The position numbers and the translations under genes are program-made. From contig OZ245718.1 in assembly GCA_965227045.1 (NCBI GenBank), positions 1,612,001-1,676,000 of the forward strand: a stretch of 64,000 nucleotides of DNA, given 5' to 3'. The DNA comes from UBA10649 sp965227045. Its GTDB lineage: Bacteria > Actinomycetota > Actinomycetes > S36-B12. Positions 42,182 to 51,109 of this stretch are shown piece by piece (the stretch's first letter is position 1; every line of letters begins with the position of its first letter). A model generated the notes under the pieces. It worked only from the letters and a program-made list of their open reading frames with translations, was not told the DNA's origin and made no database searches.

Positions 42182-42867
42182 TGATCCACACGTGGCTCGG
42201 TGCAACGGTCGACGCGCTGGCTCCTCTCGCAGATCCCGCCCGCGCACTGCCGATGGCGCAGTACATGAAGGACGTCTCCGACTTCCTCGGTGTCCCGGCG
42301 CCCGACCGACGCAGGGCGCTCGCCACGGCGTGGACGCCGCTCTCACCGCTCGACGAGCAGTCGCTCGCCGCGGTGTGCGCAGCGCTGTGGGAACTGCCCG
42401 AGCGCGAGTACCAGTACGCGGCATGCGACCTCATCGCGAAGCGGTCGAGCACGCTGTCGGCAGGCTTCGTCCCCGAGGTGGCGCAGAAACTGTTGACGAC
42501 CAAGCCGTGGTGGGACACCGTCGACTCACTCGGCAGCGCGGCCGTGACTCCACTCGTCGAGCGTCATCGTCTCGTCGAGCTGATGTGGTCGTGGCTGGAC
42601 TCCGGTGACCGGTGGCTGGTACGTGCTGCCATCCAGCACCAGCGCGGACTGAAGGAACGTACAGACCTGGACCGCCTGTTCGCCATGTGCGACCGCGTCG
42701 CTGCCGAGCGGGAGTTCTTCATCGCCAAGGCCGTGGGCTGGGCACTGCGCGACACCACAGCACTCGCCCCCGCAGCGGTCCAATCATTCGTCGACGATCA
42801 CCCGCGACTGAGCCCCGTCGCCCGACGCGAGGCAATCAGAGGGTTGGCCCGGTCAGCCCGTCCTTGA
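42181..42867 (+). CDS. DNA alkylation repair protein, AlkD-like
   Basis: A 228-residue all-helical HEAT-repeat protein of the AlkC/AlkD type; motifs include DFLGVPAPDRRRAL and FIAKAVGWALRDT. The family removes alkylated bases from DNA. The GTG shares a base with the TetR stop. Its last 32 bp overlap the convergent SPFH gene. Confidence 0.83.
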   Translation: MIHTWLGATVDALAPLADPARALPMAQYMKDVSDFLGVPAPDRRRALATAWTPLSPLDEQSLAAVCAALWELPEREYQYAACDLIAKRSSTLSAGFVPEVAQKLLTTKPWWDTVDSLGSAAVTPLVERHRLVELMWSWLDSGDRWLVRAAIQHQRGLKERTDLDRLFAMCDRVAAEREFFIAKAVGWALRDTTALAPAAVQSFVDDHPRLSPVARREAIRGLARSARP

Positions 42868-43750
42868 GCTTGGCCAGCGCGCCCGTGAGTTCGGCAGGGA
42901 TGATCCAGACCTTGTTCGCGTCGCCACGCGCCACCTCGGGCAAAGCCTGCAGGTAGCGGTGTGCGAGTTCGTTCGGCTGCGGATTGGCAGTGCGCAGTCC
43001 CTCGTAGATCTTCGCCACGGCGATCGCCTCGGCCTCTGCGGAGATCACGCGAGCCTTCGCGGCACCGTCGGCACGCAGTACTGCGGCCTGGGCCTCGCCC
43101 TCGGCATTGAGGATCGCCGACTGCTTCGCGCCTTCGGCGGTGAGGATCGAGGCCTGCTTCTGTCCCTCTGCCGTGAGGATCGCGGCGCGCCGTTCGCGCT
43201 CGGCCTTGAGCTGCTTCTCCATCGCCTCCTGCACAGTGATGGGCGGATCGATGGCCTTGAGCTCGACCCGGTTCACGCGAATGCCCCACTTGCCAGTGGC
43301 CTCGTCGAGCACTCCGCGCAGTTGACCGTTGATCTGGTCGCGCGAGGTCAGCGCTTCTTCAAGGTCCATCGATCCGATGACGTTGCGCAGCGTGGTCACG
43401 GTGAGCTGCTCGATGCCCAGCAGGAAGTTGTTGATTTCGTAGGTGGCGGCCTTGGGCTCGGTCACCTGGAAGTAGATGACCGTGTCGATCGACACAACCA
43501 GGTTGTCCTCGGTGATCACCGGCTGCGGCGGGAACGAGGCGACCTGCTCGCGCATGTCGACGCGAGTGCGCACGCGGTCGATAACCGGAACGAGAATGCT
43601 CAGACCGGGCGACAGCGTGCGCTGGTAGCGGCCGAGTCGTTCGACGATCGCCGTGCTCGCCTGCTTGACGATCACGAACGTGCGAGTCAGCACGATCACC
43701 ACGACAACAAATGCGATGACGACGGCTACAGCGGGGATCAATGCGTCCAT
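42836..43750 (-). CDS. SPFH/stomatin-like membrane protease accessory protein
   Basis: A 304-residue prohibitin-homology protein. One N-terminal membrane helix (residues about 5-25) precedes the SPFH domain (about 28-200) and a long alanine/glutamate coiled coil (EAMEKQLKAERERRAAILTA). It resembles QmcA-type proteins, which scaffold membrane microdomains. The partner NfeD-like protein is encoded directly upstream. Confidence 0.9.
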   Translation of the reverse strand: MDALIPAVAVVIAFVVVVIVLTRTFVIVKQASTAIVERLGRYQRTLSPGLSILVPVIDRVRTRVDMREQVASFPPQPVITEDNLVVSIDTVIYFQVTEPKAATYEINNFLLGIEQLTVTTLRNVIGSMDLEEALTSRDQINGQLRGVLDEATGKWGIRVNRVELKAIDPPITVQEAMEKQLKAERERRAAILTAEGQKQASILTAEGAKQSAILNAEGEAQAAVLRADGAAKARVISAEAEAIAVAKIYEGLRTANPQPNELAHRYLQALPEVARGDANKVWIIPAELTGALAKLKDGLTGPTL

Positions 43751-43773
43751 GGCGCTCTCCTCAGCATGGTTGG

Positions 43774-43812
43774 GCGGGGGTCACAGGCGGGGGTCACAGG
43801 CGGGGGTCACAC
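43774..43812. repeat. Three tandem copies of a 13-bp unit
   Basis: GCGGGGGTCACAG occurs at 43774, 43787 and 43800 (last base differs). The array spans the end of the NfeD-like gene and the gap before the SPFH gene; no function is apparent. Confidence 0.75.
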
Positions 43813-44256
43813 GCGTGGGTCGATCGGGTAGACCAGCGCGGTCGCGCCGTCGATGCGGGTGACGAGCACCGGCGTGCCCGGCTCGACGGGAACGGACGTG
43901 ACGTCCGCGTCCAGACGCGCGGACCAGACCTCGCCGCGCAGCGTGATGCGGCCATCAATCGACGTCACCTCGCTGAGCGACCGGCCTTCCGCGCCGACGA
44001 GCGCGTCGACGCCGGTGCGCGTGGACGGGATCGAGCGGCGCAGGTGGCGCAAGGCGAACGGCCGAACGAACAGGATGCCCGCGAGCGCAACCCCGACGCC
44101 CAGCACGCCCTGCAGCCAGATCGGGGCACCGAGGGCCGCGGCGACGCCGGCCACGCCGGCACCGACCGCGATGAGGCCGAACGTGAGGTCGACCGTGACC
44201 ACCTCGACGCCAATGGCGACGAGGGCCACGAGCATCCACGCCAGTGCCGCAGACAT
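43807..44256 (-). CDS. NfeD-like membrane protein
   Basis: A 149-residue protein with about three membrane segments and a C-terminal OB-fold domain (GAEGRSLSEVTSIDGRITLRGEVWSA), the usual partner of an SPFH protein. It lacks the large ClpP-like domain of full-length NfeD. The stop codon lies in the tandem 13-bp array. Confidence 0.85.
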   Translation of the reverse strand: MSAALAWMLVALVAIGVEVVTVDLTFGLIAVGAGVAGVAAALGAPIWLQGVLGVGVALAGILFVRPFALRHLRRSIPSTRTGVDALVGAEGRSLSEVTSIDGRITLRGEVWSARLDADVTSVPVEPGTPVLVTRIDGATALVYPIDPRV

Positions 44257-44313
44257 CCTGCCTCCTGTCTTCCACTGTAATCCCCGAGCCGGTTACTGGC
44301 CGATCGGTGGCTT

Positions 44314-44362
44314 GATCCGCATTTGCGGGATAGATTCACCACTTATGACGCAAATGCGGATC
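44314..44362. promoter_or_regulatory. 14-bp inverted repeat around the molybdate regulator start
   Basis: GATCCGCATTTGCG (44314-44327) and its perfect reverse complement (44349-44362) flank a 21-nt segment with TAGATT (-10, 44331-44336) and the ATG (44345). Each half contains its own palindrome, CGCA-TT-TGCG, so two dimer sites lie 30 bp apart, about three helical turns. Confidence 0.7.
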
Positions 44363-44737
44363 GGTGAGGCAGCCGCGCTGCTCGGAGTCAGCGACGACAC
44401 CGTGCGGCGCTGGATCGACTCCGGACGGCTGGTCGCCGGATCCGGCGATGGTCCGCGAACCGTCGAGGCTGCGAGCGTCGGCACACTCATGGCCGAGCTC
44501 GCACCCGAGCCGACGACCACGGTGCAGCAGTCCGCGCGCAACCGCTTCCCGGGCATCGTCACCCGCGTCGAGCGCGACGGGGTCATGGCCCTCGTCGAGA
44601 TCCAGGCCGGGCCGCACCGCGTCACGTCGCTGCTGTCCCGCGAATCGGCTGACGAGCTCGGACTCGAGCCGGGCGTCCGCGTCGCCGCCGTCATCAAGTC
44701 CACGAACGTGATCGTCGAACGCGAGGAGACGTCGTGA
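44345..44737 (+). CDS. Molybdate-binding regulator, HTH plus TOBE domain
   Basis: A 130-residue protein with an N-terminal MerR-type DNA-binding segment (RIGEAAALLGVSDDTVRRWI) and a C-terminal TOBE/Mop domain (about residues 65-128) that binds molybdate. It resembles a compact ModE. It is the first gene of the molybdate cluster, and its stop overlaps the modA start (GTGA). An inverted repeat around its own start suggests autoregulation. Confidence 0.85.
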   Translation: MTQMRIGEAAALLGVSDDTVRRWIDSGRLVAGSGDGPRTVEAASVGTLMAELAPEPTTTVQQSARNRFPGIVTRVERDGVMALVEIQAGPHRVTSLLSRESADELGLEPGVRVAAVIKSTNVIVEREETS

Positions 44738-45504
44738 GAATCATCCGCATCGCGATCTCTGCTGCGGTCGTCGCGATCATCGCCATCGCACCTTCGGCTA
44801 CCGCGGCGCCTGCCGCGACCGGACCCAGCGGGAACATCACTGTCTCTGCCGCCGCGTCGTTGACCGACGTGTTCCCGGTCATCGCCAAGGCGTTCGAGAG
44901 GCGCTTCCCCGGCGTGACCGTGAAGTTCAACTTCGCCGGCAGCTCGGCACTCGTGGAGCAGGTCATTGCCGGCGCGCCCGTCGACGTCATCGCCACGGCA
45001 TCGGAGTCGACACTGTGGAAGGCAACGAACGCAGGCCTCACCGGTCGGCCGCTCCTGTTCGCCAAGAACACGATGGCGATCGCCCTGCCCCCCGGCAACC
45101 GGGCCGGCGTCACCCAGCTGAGCGATCTGCAAAGGCCCGGAGTTCTCGTCGCGGTGTGCCTGCCGACAGTGCCCTGTGGAACTGCGGCGAACCAGATCTT
45201 CGCCAAGAACTTCCTCAACGTGAAGCCGGTGACGCAGGAGCTCGATGTGCGCGGTGTCCTCAACAAGGTGGCGACGGGCGAGGTCGACGCGGGCATCGTC
45301 TACGTCACCGATGTCAAGGTTGCCGGCGACTCGGTCGCGTCGGTCGCAATACCCCGTGACCAGAACGTCTTCACGACGTACCCGATCGCGGCAGTAACGG
45401 ACGCGCCGAATCCGGCTGCAGCTGCCGCCTTCGTCAGTTACATCCGCTACACGCCGTCAGCGCAGGGCATCCTCCGCGCGTACGGATTCGCCAAGCCCTG
45501 GTGA
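44734..45504 (+). CDS. modA: Molybdate ABC importer, substrate-binding protein
   Basis: A 256-residue secreted binding protein of the ModA family. The signal peptide ends near residue 25 (PSATAAP); there is no lipobox cysteine, so the protein is probably not a lipoprotein, or it is anchored in another way. The ligand loop is VSAAASLTDVFP and FNFAGSSALVEQV. Start overlaps the upstream stop by 4 nt. Confidence 0.9.
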   Translation: MRIIRIAISAAVVAIIAIAPSATAAPAATGPSGNITVSAAASLTDVFPVIAKAFERRFPGVTVKFNFAGSSALVEQVIAGAPVDVIATASESTLWKATNAGLTGRPLLFAKNTMAIALPPGNRAGVTQLSDLQRPGVLVAVCLPTVPCGTAANQIFAKNFLNVKPVTQELDVRGVLNKVATGEVDAGIVYVTDVKVAGDSVASVAIPRDQNVFTTYPIAAVTDAPNPAAAAAFVSYIRYTPSAQGILRAYGFAKPW

Positions 45505-46301
45505 GCAGGCAGCGCGGCAGCAGGGCGCCATGGTTCCTGGTCGTCCCTGGCATCGTGGCCGTGGCGTTTCTCGTCATTCCGCTCGTCGGCCTGCTCAGCC
45601 AGGCTCCGTGGGGATCGTTCGTCGAGATCCTCAGGTCACCGCTCGCCCTCGAGGCCCTGCGGCTCTCGCTCATCACCTCGTTGGCGGCGGTCGCGTTCTC
45701 GGCCGTCGTCGGCATTCCGCTGGCCTGGCTGCTCGCCCGAGACATCCTTCCGTTCACGCGGCTATGGCGTGCCCTCGTCCTCGTGCCGCTGCTGCTGCCT
45801 CCCGTCGTCTCCGGCGTGGGTCTGCTGGTCGCGTTCGGCAGGCGCGGTCTGGTGGGGCAGTACCTGTACGACTGGTTCGGTATCCAGTTGCCGTTCACCA
45901 CGGCCGGTGTCGTTCTGGCGGAGGCATTCGTCGCGATGCCGTTCCTCATCATCACGCTGGAGGGAGCGTTCCGAAGCCTCGATCGCCGGTACGAGGACGC
46001 AGCGGTGACTCTCGGCGCGTCGTCGTGGACCGTGTTCCGCCGCATCACCCTGCCGCTCGTCGCGCCGTCGCTGATCGCCGGCGCCGTGCTCTGCTGGGCG
46101 CGCGCACTCGGGGAGTTCGGCGCGACGATCACATTTGCCGGCAACTTCCCCAGTGCGACTCAGACGATGCCACTCGCGGTCTACACCGCTCTCGAGTCCG
46201 ACAGGTCAGTCGCGATCGCGCTGAGCATCGTGCTGCTCGTCGTGTGCGTCGGTGTTCTCATCGCTCTCCGCGGACGCTACCTCAGGCCGACGGTCTCATG
46301 A
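45501..46301 (+). CDS. modB: Molybdate ABC importer, permease
   Basis: A 266-residue membrane permease with about six helices and the coupling loop EDAAVTLGASSWTVFRRITLP. GTG start overlapping modA by 4 nt. Confidence 0.9.
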   Translation: MSRQRGSRAPWFLVVPGIVAVAFLVIPLVGLLSQAPWGSFVEILRSPLALEALRLSLITSLAAVAFSAVVGIPLAWLLARDILPFTRLWRALVLVPLLLPPVVSGVGLLVAFGRRGLVGQYLYDWFGIQLPFTTAGVVLAEAFVAMPFLIITLEGAFRSLDRRYEDAAVTLGASSWTVFRRITLPLVAPSLIAGAVLCWARALGEFGATITFAGNFPSATQTMPLAVYTALESDRSVAIALSIVLLVVCVGVLIALRGRYLRPTVS

Positions 46302-47362
46302 CGCCCGTCGAGATCGACATCATCGTTCGCCGTGGGGAGTTCGCTCTGGAGCTCGCCGTCACCCTCGAGCCGGGCACGGTGACCGCAGTGCTCGGACCGA
46401 ATGGTGCGGGCAAGTCCACGCTCCTGCGCGCCCTCGCCGGACTGGAGTCGGTTGACCACGGGTCGATCTCGATCGATGGCCGCGTCGTCGACTCCGTAGA
46501 GGGAAGCTTCGTCGAGTCACGCGATCGATCGGTCGGTGTGGTCTTCCAGGACTATGCGCTGTTCCCCCACCTGAGCGTGCTCGAGAACGTCGCGTTCGGG
46601 CCGCGATCACGGGGAGACAGCAAGGCCACGGCGCGCGACCGCGCTCGGCGCGCGCTCGACACTCTCGGCGTTGGTGACCTCGCGCCCCGAAAGCCGAACG
46701 CCATCTCCGGCGGCCAGGCGCAGCGTGTAGCCCTCGCGCGCGCGTTGGCGACGGACCCGCAGGTACTGCTGCTCGACGAGCCGATGGCCGCGCTGGACGT
46801 CGAGACTCGGGAGTCCGTGCGGGTCGAACTCGATGCGCGTCTTGCCGAGTTCGCCGGCTGCGTGGTGCTCGTGACCCACGACCCGCTCGACGCGATGCTG
46901 CTCGCCGATCGAGTCATCGTTCTCGAAGGTGGTCGCGTGGTGCAGGACGGATCTCCCGCAGATCTCGCGCGGCGGCCTGCCACTGCATACGTTGCTGCTC
47001 TGATGGGCGTGACTCTGGTGCGCGCGACCGCGACCGGAGGGGTGCTCGACGTCGATGGCGGTGGGACGTTGCACGCCGCGGACACCACGATCAACGGCCG
47101 CGTTCTCGCCGTACTGCGACCGGAGTCGATCTCGATCCACAGGTCCGCGCCAGAGGGCAGCGCCCGAAACGTCTGGCAGGGCACTGTCGGGTCGCTCCAG
47201 CCATCGCACGACCGGGTTCGGGTCTTCGTCGACGGCCAGCCTTCCGTCGTGGCGGCCGTTACCCCTGCGGCCGTCGCTGAACTCGGCCTGACGAAAGGCA
47301 CGGCGGTGTGGTTGAGCCTCAAGGCCGTGGACTTCGAGGTCTACCCAAGCCCTGCGCACTAG
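46298..47362 (+). CDS. modC: Molybdate ABC importer, ATPase
   Basis: A 354-residue ATPase with Walker A GPNGAGKST (residues about 33-41), Q-loop FQDYALFPHL, signature SGGQAQRVALARA, Walker B LLLDEPMAALD and a C-terminal TOBE-type domain (NVWQGTVGSLQPSHD onwards) that may sense molybdate. The ATG at 46298 overlaps the modB stop by 4 nt. Confidence 0.92.
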   Translation: MTPVEIDIIVRRGEFALELAVTLEPGTVTAVLGPNGAGKSTLLRALAGLESVDHGSISIDGRVVDSVEGSFVESRDRSVGVVFQDYALFPHLSVLENVAFGPRSRGDSKATARDRARRALDTLGVGDLAPRKPNAISGGQAQRVALARALATDPQVLLLDEPMAALDVETRESVRVELDARLAEFAGCVVLVTHDPLDAMLLADRVIVLEGGRVVQDGSPADLARRPATAYVAALMGVTLVRATATGGVLDVDGGGTLHAADTTINGRVLAVLRPESISIHRSAPEGSARNVWQGTVGSLQPSHDRVRVFVDGQPSVVAAVTPAAVAELGLTKGTAVWLSLKAVDFEVYPSPAH

Positions 47363-47371
47363 GTTGCTCCC

Positions 47372-48049
47372 GTGGCCAAGCCGGTAGAGGAACTCGTCCA
47401 CCCGAGCTGGGCGCCAGCACTCATGCCGCACCAGCACACCCTGACGGAGATCGGCGAGTTCCTGCGCACAGAGTCGGCCGCCGGCCGCGCATGGGCGCCG
47501 GGCGGGGAGAGCATCCTGCGTGCGTTCGAGCAGCCGCTCGACGAGGTCCGTGTCCTCATCGTCGGCCAGGACCCGTACCCCACCCCGGGCCACGCCGTCG
47601 GCCTCTCGTTCTCCGTCGCTCCCGACGTTCGCCCTCTGCCGCGCAGCCTGCAGAACATCTACCGCGAACTGCACGATGATCTTGGGATTGCGGCGCCGCG
47701 AAACGGGGATCTCACGCCGTGGGCGCAGCACGGAGTCCTGCTTCTCAACAGGGTGCTCACGGTGCGCCTCGGGGAGCCGGGAAGTCATCGCGGCATCGGC
47801 TGGGAGACCATCACTGCGGCGGCCATCGCGGCCCTTGTCGCACGAACCGAGGAGCCGCTCGTCGCGATCCTGTGGGGTCGTGATGCGCAGACCCTCGAAG
47901 CGGACCTGATCGACGTGCCGATCATCGGCAGCGCGCACCCGAGCCCGATGTCAGCAGACCGAGGCTTCTTCGGATCGCGACCGTTCAGCCGTGCCAACGA
48001 ACTGCTCGACGAGCTCGGTGCCGACGGCGTCGACTGGACGCTCGCCTAG
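47372..48049 (+). CDS. ung: Uracil-DNA glycosylase
   Basis: A 225-residue family-1 glycosylase that removes uracil from DNA. The catalytic motif is GQDPYPTPGHAVGLSFSV, with a C-terminal HPSPMS loop. The GTG at 47372 has TAGGTT (47360-47365), which overlaps the modC stop, 6 nt upstream. Confidence 0.95.
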   Translation: MAKPVEELVHPSWAPALMPHQHTLTEIGEFLRTESAAGRAWAPGGESILRAFEQPLDEVRVLIVGQDPYPTPGHAVGLSFSVAPDVRPLPRSLQNIYRELHDDLGIAAPRNGDLTPWAQHGVLLLNRVLTVRLGEPGSHRGIGWETITAAAIAALVARTEEPLVAILWGRDAQTLEADLIDVPIIGSAHPSPMSADRGFFGSRPFSRANELLDELGADGVDWTLA

Positions 48050-48050
48050 T

Positions 48051-48392
48051 TCAGCTGGCCGGCACGTCGTCGAGCAGCCCTCGCGCCTTGATGTCCTTGT
48101 GGACGTAGTACTCGGCGACGAATGACATGAACGGGACCGTGCCCGCGATCAGGATGCCGATTGTGCGCACCACGCTGTAACGGACGCGGAAGGCCAGATC
48201 AACGCCGGTGATCAGGTACAGGAAGTACAGCCAGCCGTGCGCGATCCACATGTAGCCGTAAAGTCCCGGGCGCATCTCCGCATCGCCGTAATCCCAGAAC
48301 AGTCGGCCCAGGACGAGCCACACGAACGCGGTGGCGAGCACCACGCCGGTGACGTACGCCATGACTCGGTACCGCAGGAATGCACCCTTCAC
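48051..48392 (-). CDS. DUF3817-family membrane protein
   Basis: A 113-residue integral membrane protein with three or four helices and the motif GYMWIAHGWLYFLYLITGVDLA. Function unknown. The GTG at 48392 is chosen because GGAGG lies 6 nt upstream; it overlaps the sugar-kinase stop by 4 nt. Confidence 0.8.
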   Translation of the reverse strand: MKGAFLRYRVMAYVTGVVLATAFVWLVLGRLFWDYGDAEMRPGLYGYMWIAHGWLYFLYLITGVDLAFRVRYSVVRTIGILIAGTVPFMSFVAEYYVHKDIKARGLLDDVPAS

Positions 48393-49309
48393 TGCCAACC
48401 TCCAGGGACTTCACGTGCTCGAGGCGGATCCGCACCGGGCCGCTGACAGGTCATGCCGGCAACGGCGATGCCGAATCGCGCGGCAGCGCACACGTGCTCG
48501 CTGTTGGTCAGGTCCGCGCGGCCAAGACCCTGGTGCATCCAGTAGGCAAGGAAGCCGCCGCTGAAGGAATCGCCGGCACCGACCGTGTCGACCACCGGGA
48601 CCTGCGGCACCTCGAGGACGACGAGTTCGCCAGCACCGAGAACCTGAACCGCTCGCGCTCCATCGGTGAACAGCACGACTGCTCCGGTGTCTGACTGCAG
48701 CGCACGTGCTGCGGCCAGCCCCTCGACCCCGGGGAACAGGAACTCCAGATCATCACCGCTCACCTTGACCACGTCGGCGCGACGGAGCACGGATTCAAGG
48801 GCCGTCCGGAACACCACGGAGTCCGACATCACGCTCGGCCTGCAGTTCGGATCGACCATGACCAGTTGGTCCGCGCTGGCCGCTGCAACGACCGCCACCG
48901 AGGCATCTGCCAGCGGCTGCATCACCAGGCCGAGAGTGCCCACATGCAGTGCGCGGCACTCGGACGAGAAATGGCCGAGCGCCATCTCGGGAGTCACGGC
49001 CGCAGCCGACGTCCCGTCCAGCATGAAGCGATAGGTCGCGGCGCCCGAGGAGTCCAAGGTTGCGATGGCAAGCGTCGTCGGCTCGTCGACCTGATGACCA
49101 AGAGCCAGGCTCACGCCGTCATCGTCTAGCAGGCGCATGATGCGCTCGCCGAATGCATCTACCGAGACGCCGCCGAGGAAAGTAGCAGGAACTCCGAGGC
49201 GGGCGACCGTGCGAGCGGTGTTCAGCGGTGCCCCGCCGATGACCGAGGTGACCTCGCCCTGGGTGTCGACAATGATGTCGACGAGGGCCTCGCCAATCAC
49301 CGTGATCAT
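48389..49309 (-). CDS. PfkB-family carbohydrate kinase (fructokinase-like)
   Basis: A 306-residue sugar kinase. The N-terminal motif is GGAPLNTARTVARLG (about residues 25-39), and the catalytic signature is DTVGAGDSFSGGFLAYW with Asp as base. It resembles fructokinases, and fructose would be released by the amylosucrase encoded elsewhere in the window, but specificity is not proven. ATG at 49309. Confidence 0.82.
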   Translation of the reverse strand: MITVIGEALVDIIVDTQGEVTSVIGGAPLNTARTVARLGVPATFLGGVSVDAFGERIMRLLDDDGVSLALGHQVDEPTTLAIATLDSSGAATYRFMLDGTSAAAVTPEMALGHFSSECRALHVGTLGLVMQPLADASVAVVAAASADQLVMVDPNCRPSVMSDSVVFRTALESVLRRADVVKVSGDDLEFLFPGVEGLAAARALQSDTGAVVLFTDGARAVQVLGAGELVVLEVPQVPVVDTVGAGDSFSGGFLAYWMHQGLGRADLTNSEHVCAAARFGIAVAGMTCQRPGADPPRAREVPGGWQ

Positions 49310-49375
49310 GAGGCTCCACCGTAGTCGACGCTCCCGGCGCCCGATCCGAAGCCGGTCCCCTGCTTGGATGAGCCG

Positions 49376-50113
49376 ATGACGTTCGACGTGATCATGGGAC
49401 TGCCGGTCCACGCCCTCGTTGTCCACGCCGTTGTGGTGCTGCTGCCACTTTCCGCGCTGGGGCTCGTCGCGATCGTCCTCGTTCCCAGATGGCGCCCGAT
49501 CTTCGGGTGGATCGTCTTGGCTGGCCTTGTCATCGGAACGGTTGCAGCGTTCGTGGCGAAGCAGTCCGGCCAGGCACTCGCCGACCGCGTGGGCCTTCCC
49601 CAGCAGCATTCGAGCCTTGGCGACAAGCTCCCGTGGCTGTGTGTGGCACTGCTAGTGGTCGCCGCCTTGTGGTTCTGGCTGCAGCGGCGATCCGCGAGCA
49701 CCGAGCAGCGCTCTGGCGCTGTGCTTGTGCTCGGCGTGCTGTCGATCCTCCTTGCGTTGGGCAGCATCGCGCTGACCGTCGCCGTGGGACACACCGGTGC
49801 GCTCGCCGTCTGGGAGGGTCGCATCCCGTCCGCTACCCCGACGCCAGCCGTCGACTCCGCGTCTGCGGCACCGTCAGGAGCGGGGATGACGATGGCGGCT
49901 GTCGCGACCCATTCCACGTCGGCCGACTGCTGGGCTGTCGTCAACGGCACGGTGTACGACCTCACGTCGTGGATCAGCGAGCATCCCGGCGGCGCCGCAG
50001 TGATCGAGGCCATCTGCGGCACGGATGCGACCGCCGCGTTCGAGGCCCAGCACAAGGGCGAGGCCGAACCGGACGCAGAGCTTCAGGGATTCGAGATCGG
50101 CGCGCTGTCCTGA
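49376..50113 (+). CDS. DUF2231 membrane domain fused to cytochrome b5
   Basis: A 245-residue fusion. The N-terminal DUF2231-like part has four hydrophobic segments (FDVIMGLPVHALVVHAVVVLL onwards). After a Thr/Pro/Ala-rich linker, the C-terminal part (about residues 180-245) is a cytochrome b5 heme domain; the HPGG motif and a second His (AQHKG) are the likely ligands. An extracytoplasmic heme domain on a membrane protein suggests electron transfer. The last 31 bp overlap the convergent SURF1 gene. Confidence 0.8.
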   Translation: MTFDVIMGLPVHALVVHAVVVLLPLSALGLVAIVLVPRWRPIFGWIVLAGLVIGTVAAFVAKQSGQALADRVGLPQQHSSLGDKLPWLCVALLVVAALWFWLQRRSASTEQRSGAVLVLGVLSILLALGSIALTVAVGHTGALAVWEGRIPSATPTPAVDSASAAPSGAGMTMAAVATHSTSADCWAVVNGTVYDLTSWISEHPGGAAVIEAICGTDATAAFEAQHKGEAEPDAELQGFEIGALS

Positions 50114-50850
50114 TCTCGGCGCGCCTCGAGCCATAGCCAGCGACCGAACACGACGATCCCGAACAGCGCGAAGATCCACCACTGGAACGCGTAGACGAAG
50201 TTCTGCAGCGGAAACGGCACGTCCGCGGTCTGCACGGTTGGTTCGACCGGGATCGGTGCAGGCGATGTGCTCGGTGTCTGTGCGCTCAGTACGACGAAGC
50301 CCGGCAGGACCGGCTCACCCCACAACTGCGCAAGCGCGTCGTGGGAGATGGCGGACACCGTCCCGGGTGCGTTGTCCGCCCCCGCGTAGAAGGTCTCGTC
50401 CGGCTGCATGACGCCGGAGACGGACACCGGCCCATCGGGGGCAGCGAGGCCGGGTGCGTTCGCATCGGCGAGCCACCCGCGCAGGACGGCGACCACCTCG
50501 CCGGTGTCGAGCCGAAGCCCCGTGACGACCCACACGCCCGGCACTCCCGCGTGTTCCCGACTCGTCACAATCACCTGCTGTCCGGGCGCGTAGGAGCCGT
50601 CGGCAGTAACGGGCCTGCCGATGCTGTCTGGCGGCAGTGCGGTGCCACCGTCGGTAGGCATGGCTTCTGCAACAGGGATCGGTGCGGATGCAGCGGCGCG
50701 CTCGGCCGCGAGGATCGACTGGGTTCGATCCCATTGCCAGCGGCCCAGGAACGCGCCGCCGATCGCAAGAAGAATCACCAGACCCGCTGCGAGCAGCCAG
50801 CGCGGTGTCGCGGCCAGCCGAAGCAGCGCGCTAGGCCTTGGGCGACTCAT
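50083..50850 (-). CDS. SURF1-family cytochrome oxidase assembly protein
   Basis: A 255-residue protein with two membrane helices, one at each end (about residues 15-38 and 225-245), and the SURF1 signatures GRWQWDRTQS near the start and QNFVYAFQWWIFALFG near the end. SURF1 helps insert heme a into cytochrome c oxidase. Confidence 0.88.
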   Translation of the reverse strand: MSRPRPSALLRLAATPRWLLAAGLVILLAIGGAFLGRWQWDRTQSILAAERAAASAPIPVAEAMPTDGGTALPPDSIGRPVTADGSYAPGQQVIVTSREHAGVPGVWVVTGLRLDTGEVVAVLRGWLADANAPGLAAPDGPVSVSGVMQPDETFYAGADNAPGTVSAISHDALAQLWGEPVLPGFVVLSAQTPSTSPAPIPVEPTVQTADVPFPLQNFVYAFQWWIFALFGIVVFGRWLWLEARRDQDSAPISNP

Positions 50851-51109
50851 CCGCTGCCGCGGCCGCGGCGTCTCCCCGCTCGAGGGCTTCCGCGGTCAGC
50901 GTCCGGTCGAACGCACGCTGTGCGTCCTCGGGGCCGGGCGCGAGCTCGGGGTCGATGCGCTTGAGCTGCTTGGTCATCGACCGCCACAGCAGGAACACCA
51001 CGATGCCCAGGACGAGGACGAACAGTCCGGCCACGGGCCCGGCATCGTCGATGAGTTTCGACAAGACATCGGGATCCTCGGCGGCGTAAATGGCGAACGT
51101 GCCGATCAT
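50831..51109 (-). CDS. Small membrane protein downstream of mca
   Basis: A 92-residue protein with one membrane helix (about residues 24-46) and a charged, alanine-rich C-terminus. A small membrane protein at this place next to mca also exists in mycobacteria. It overlaps the SURF1 start by 20 bp and the mca stop by 4 nt (ATGA). Function unknown. Confidence 0.75.
   Translation of the reverse strand: MIGTFAIYAAEDPDVLSKLIDDAGPVAGLFVLVLGIVVFLLWRSMTKQLKRIDPELAPGPEDAQRAFDRTLTAEALERGDAAAAAADESPKA

Noticed and set aside
43774..43812. A CRISPR array
   Set aside because: The units are 13 bp and directly adjacent with no spacers; no cas genes are present.
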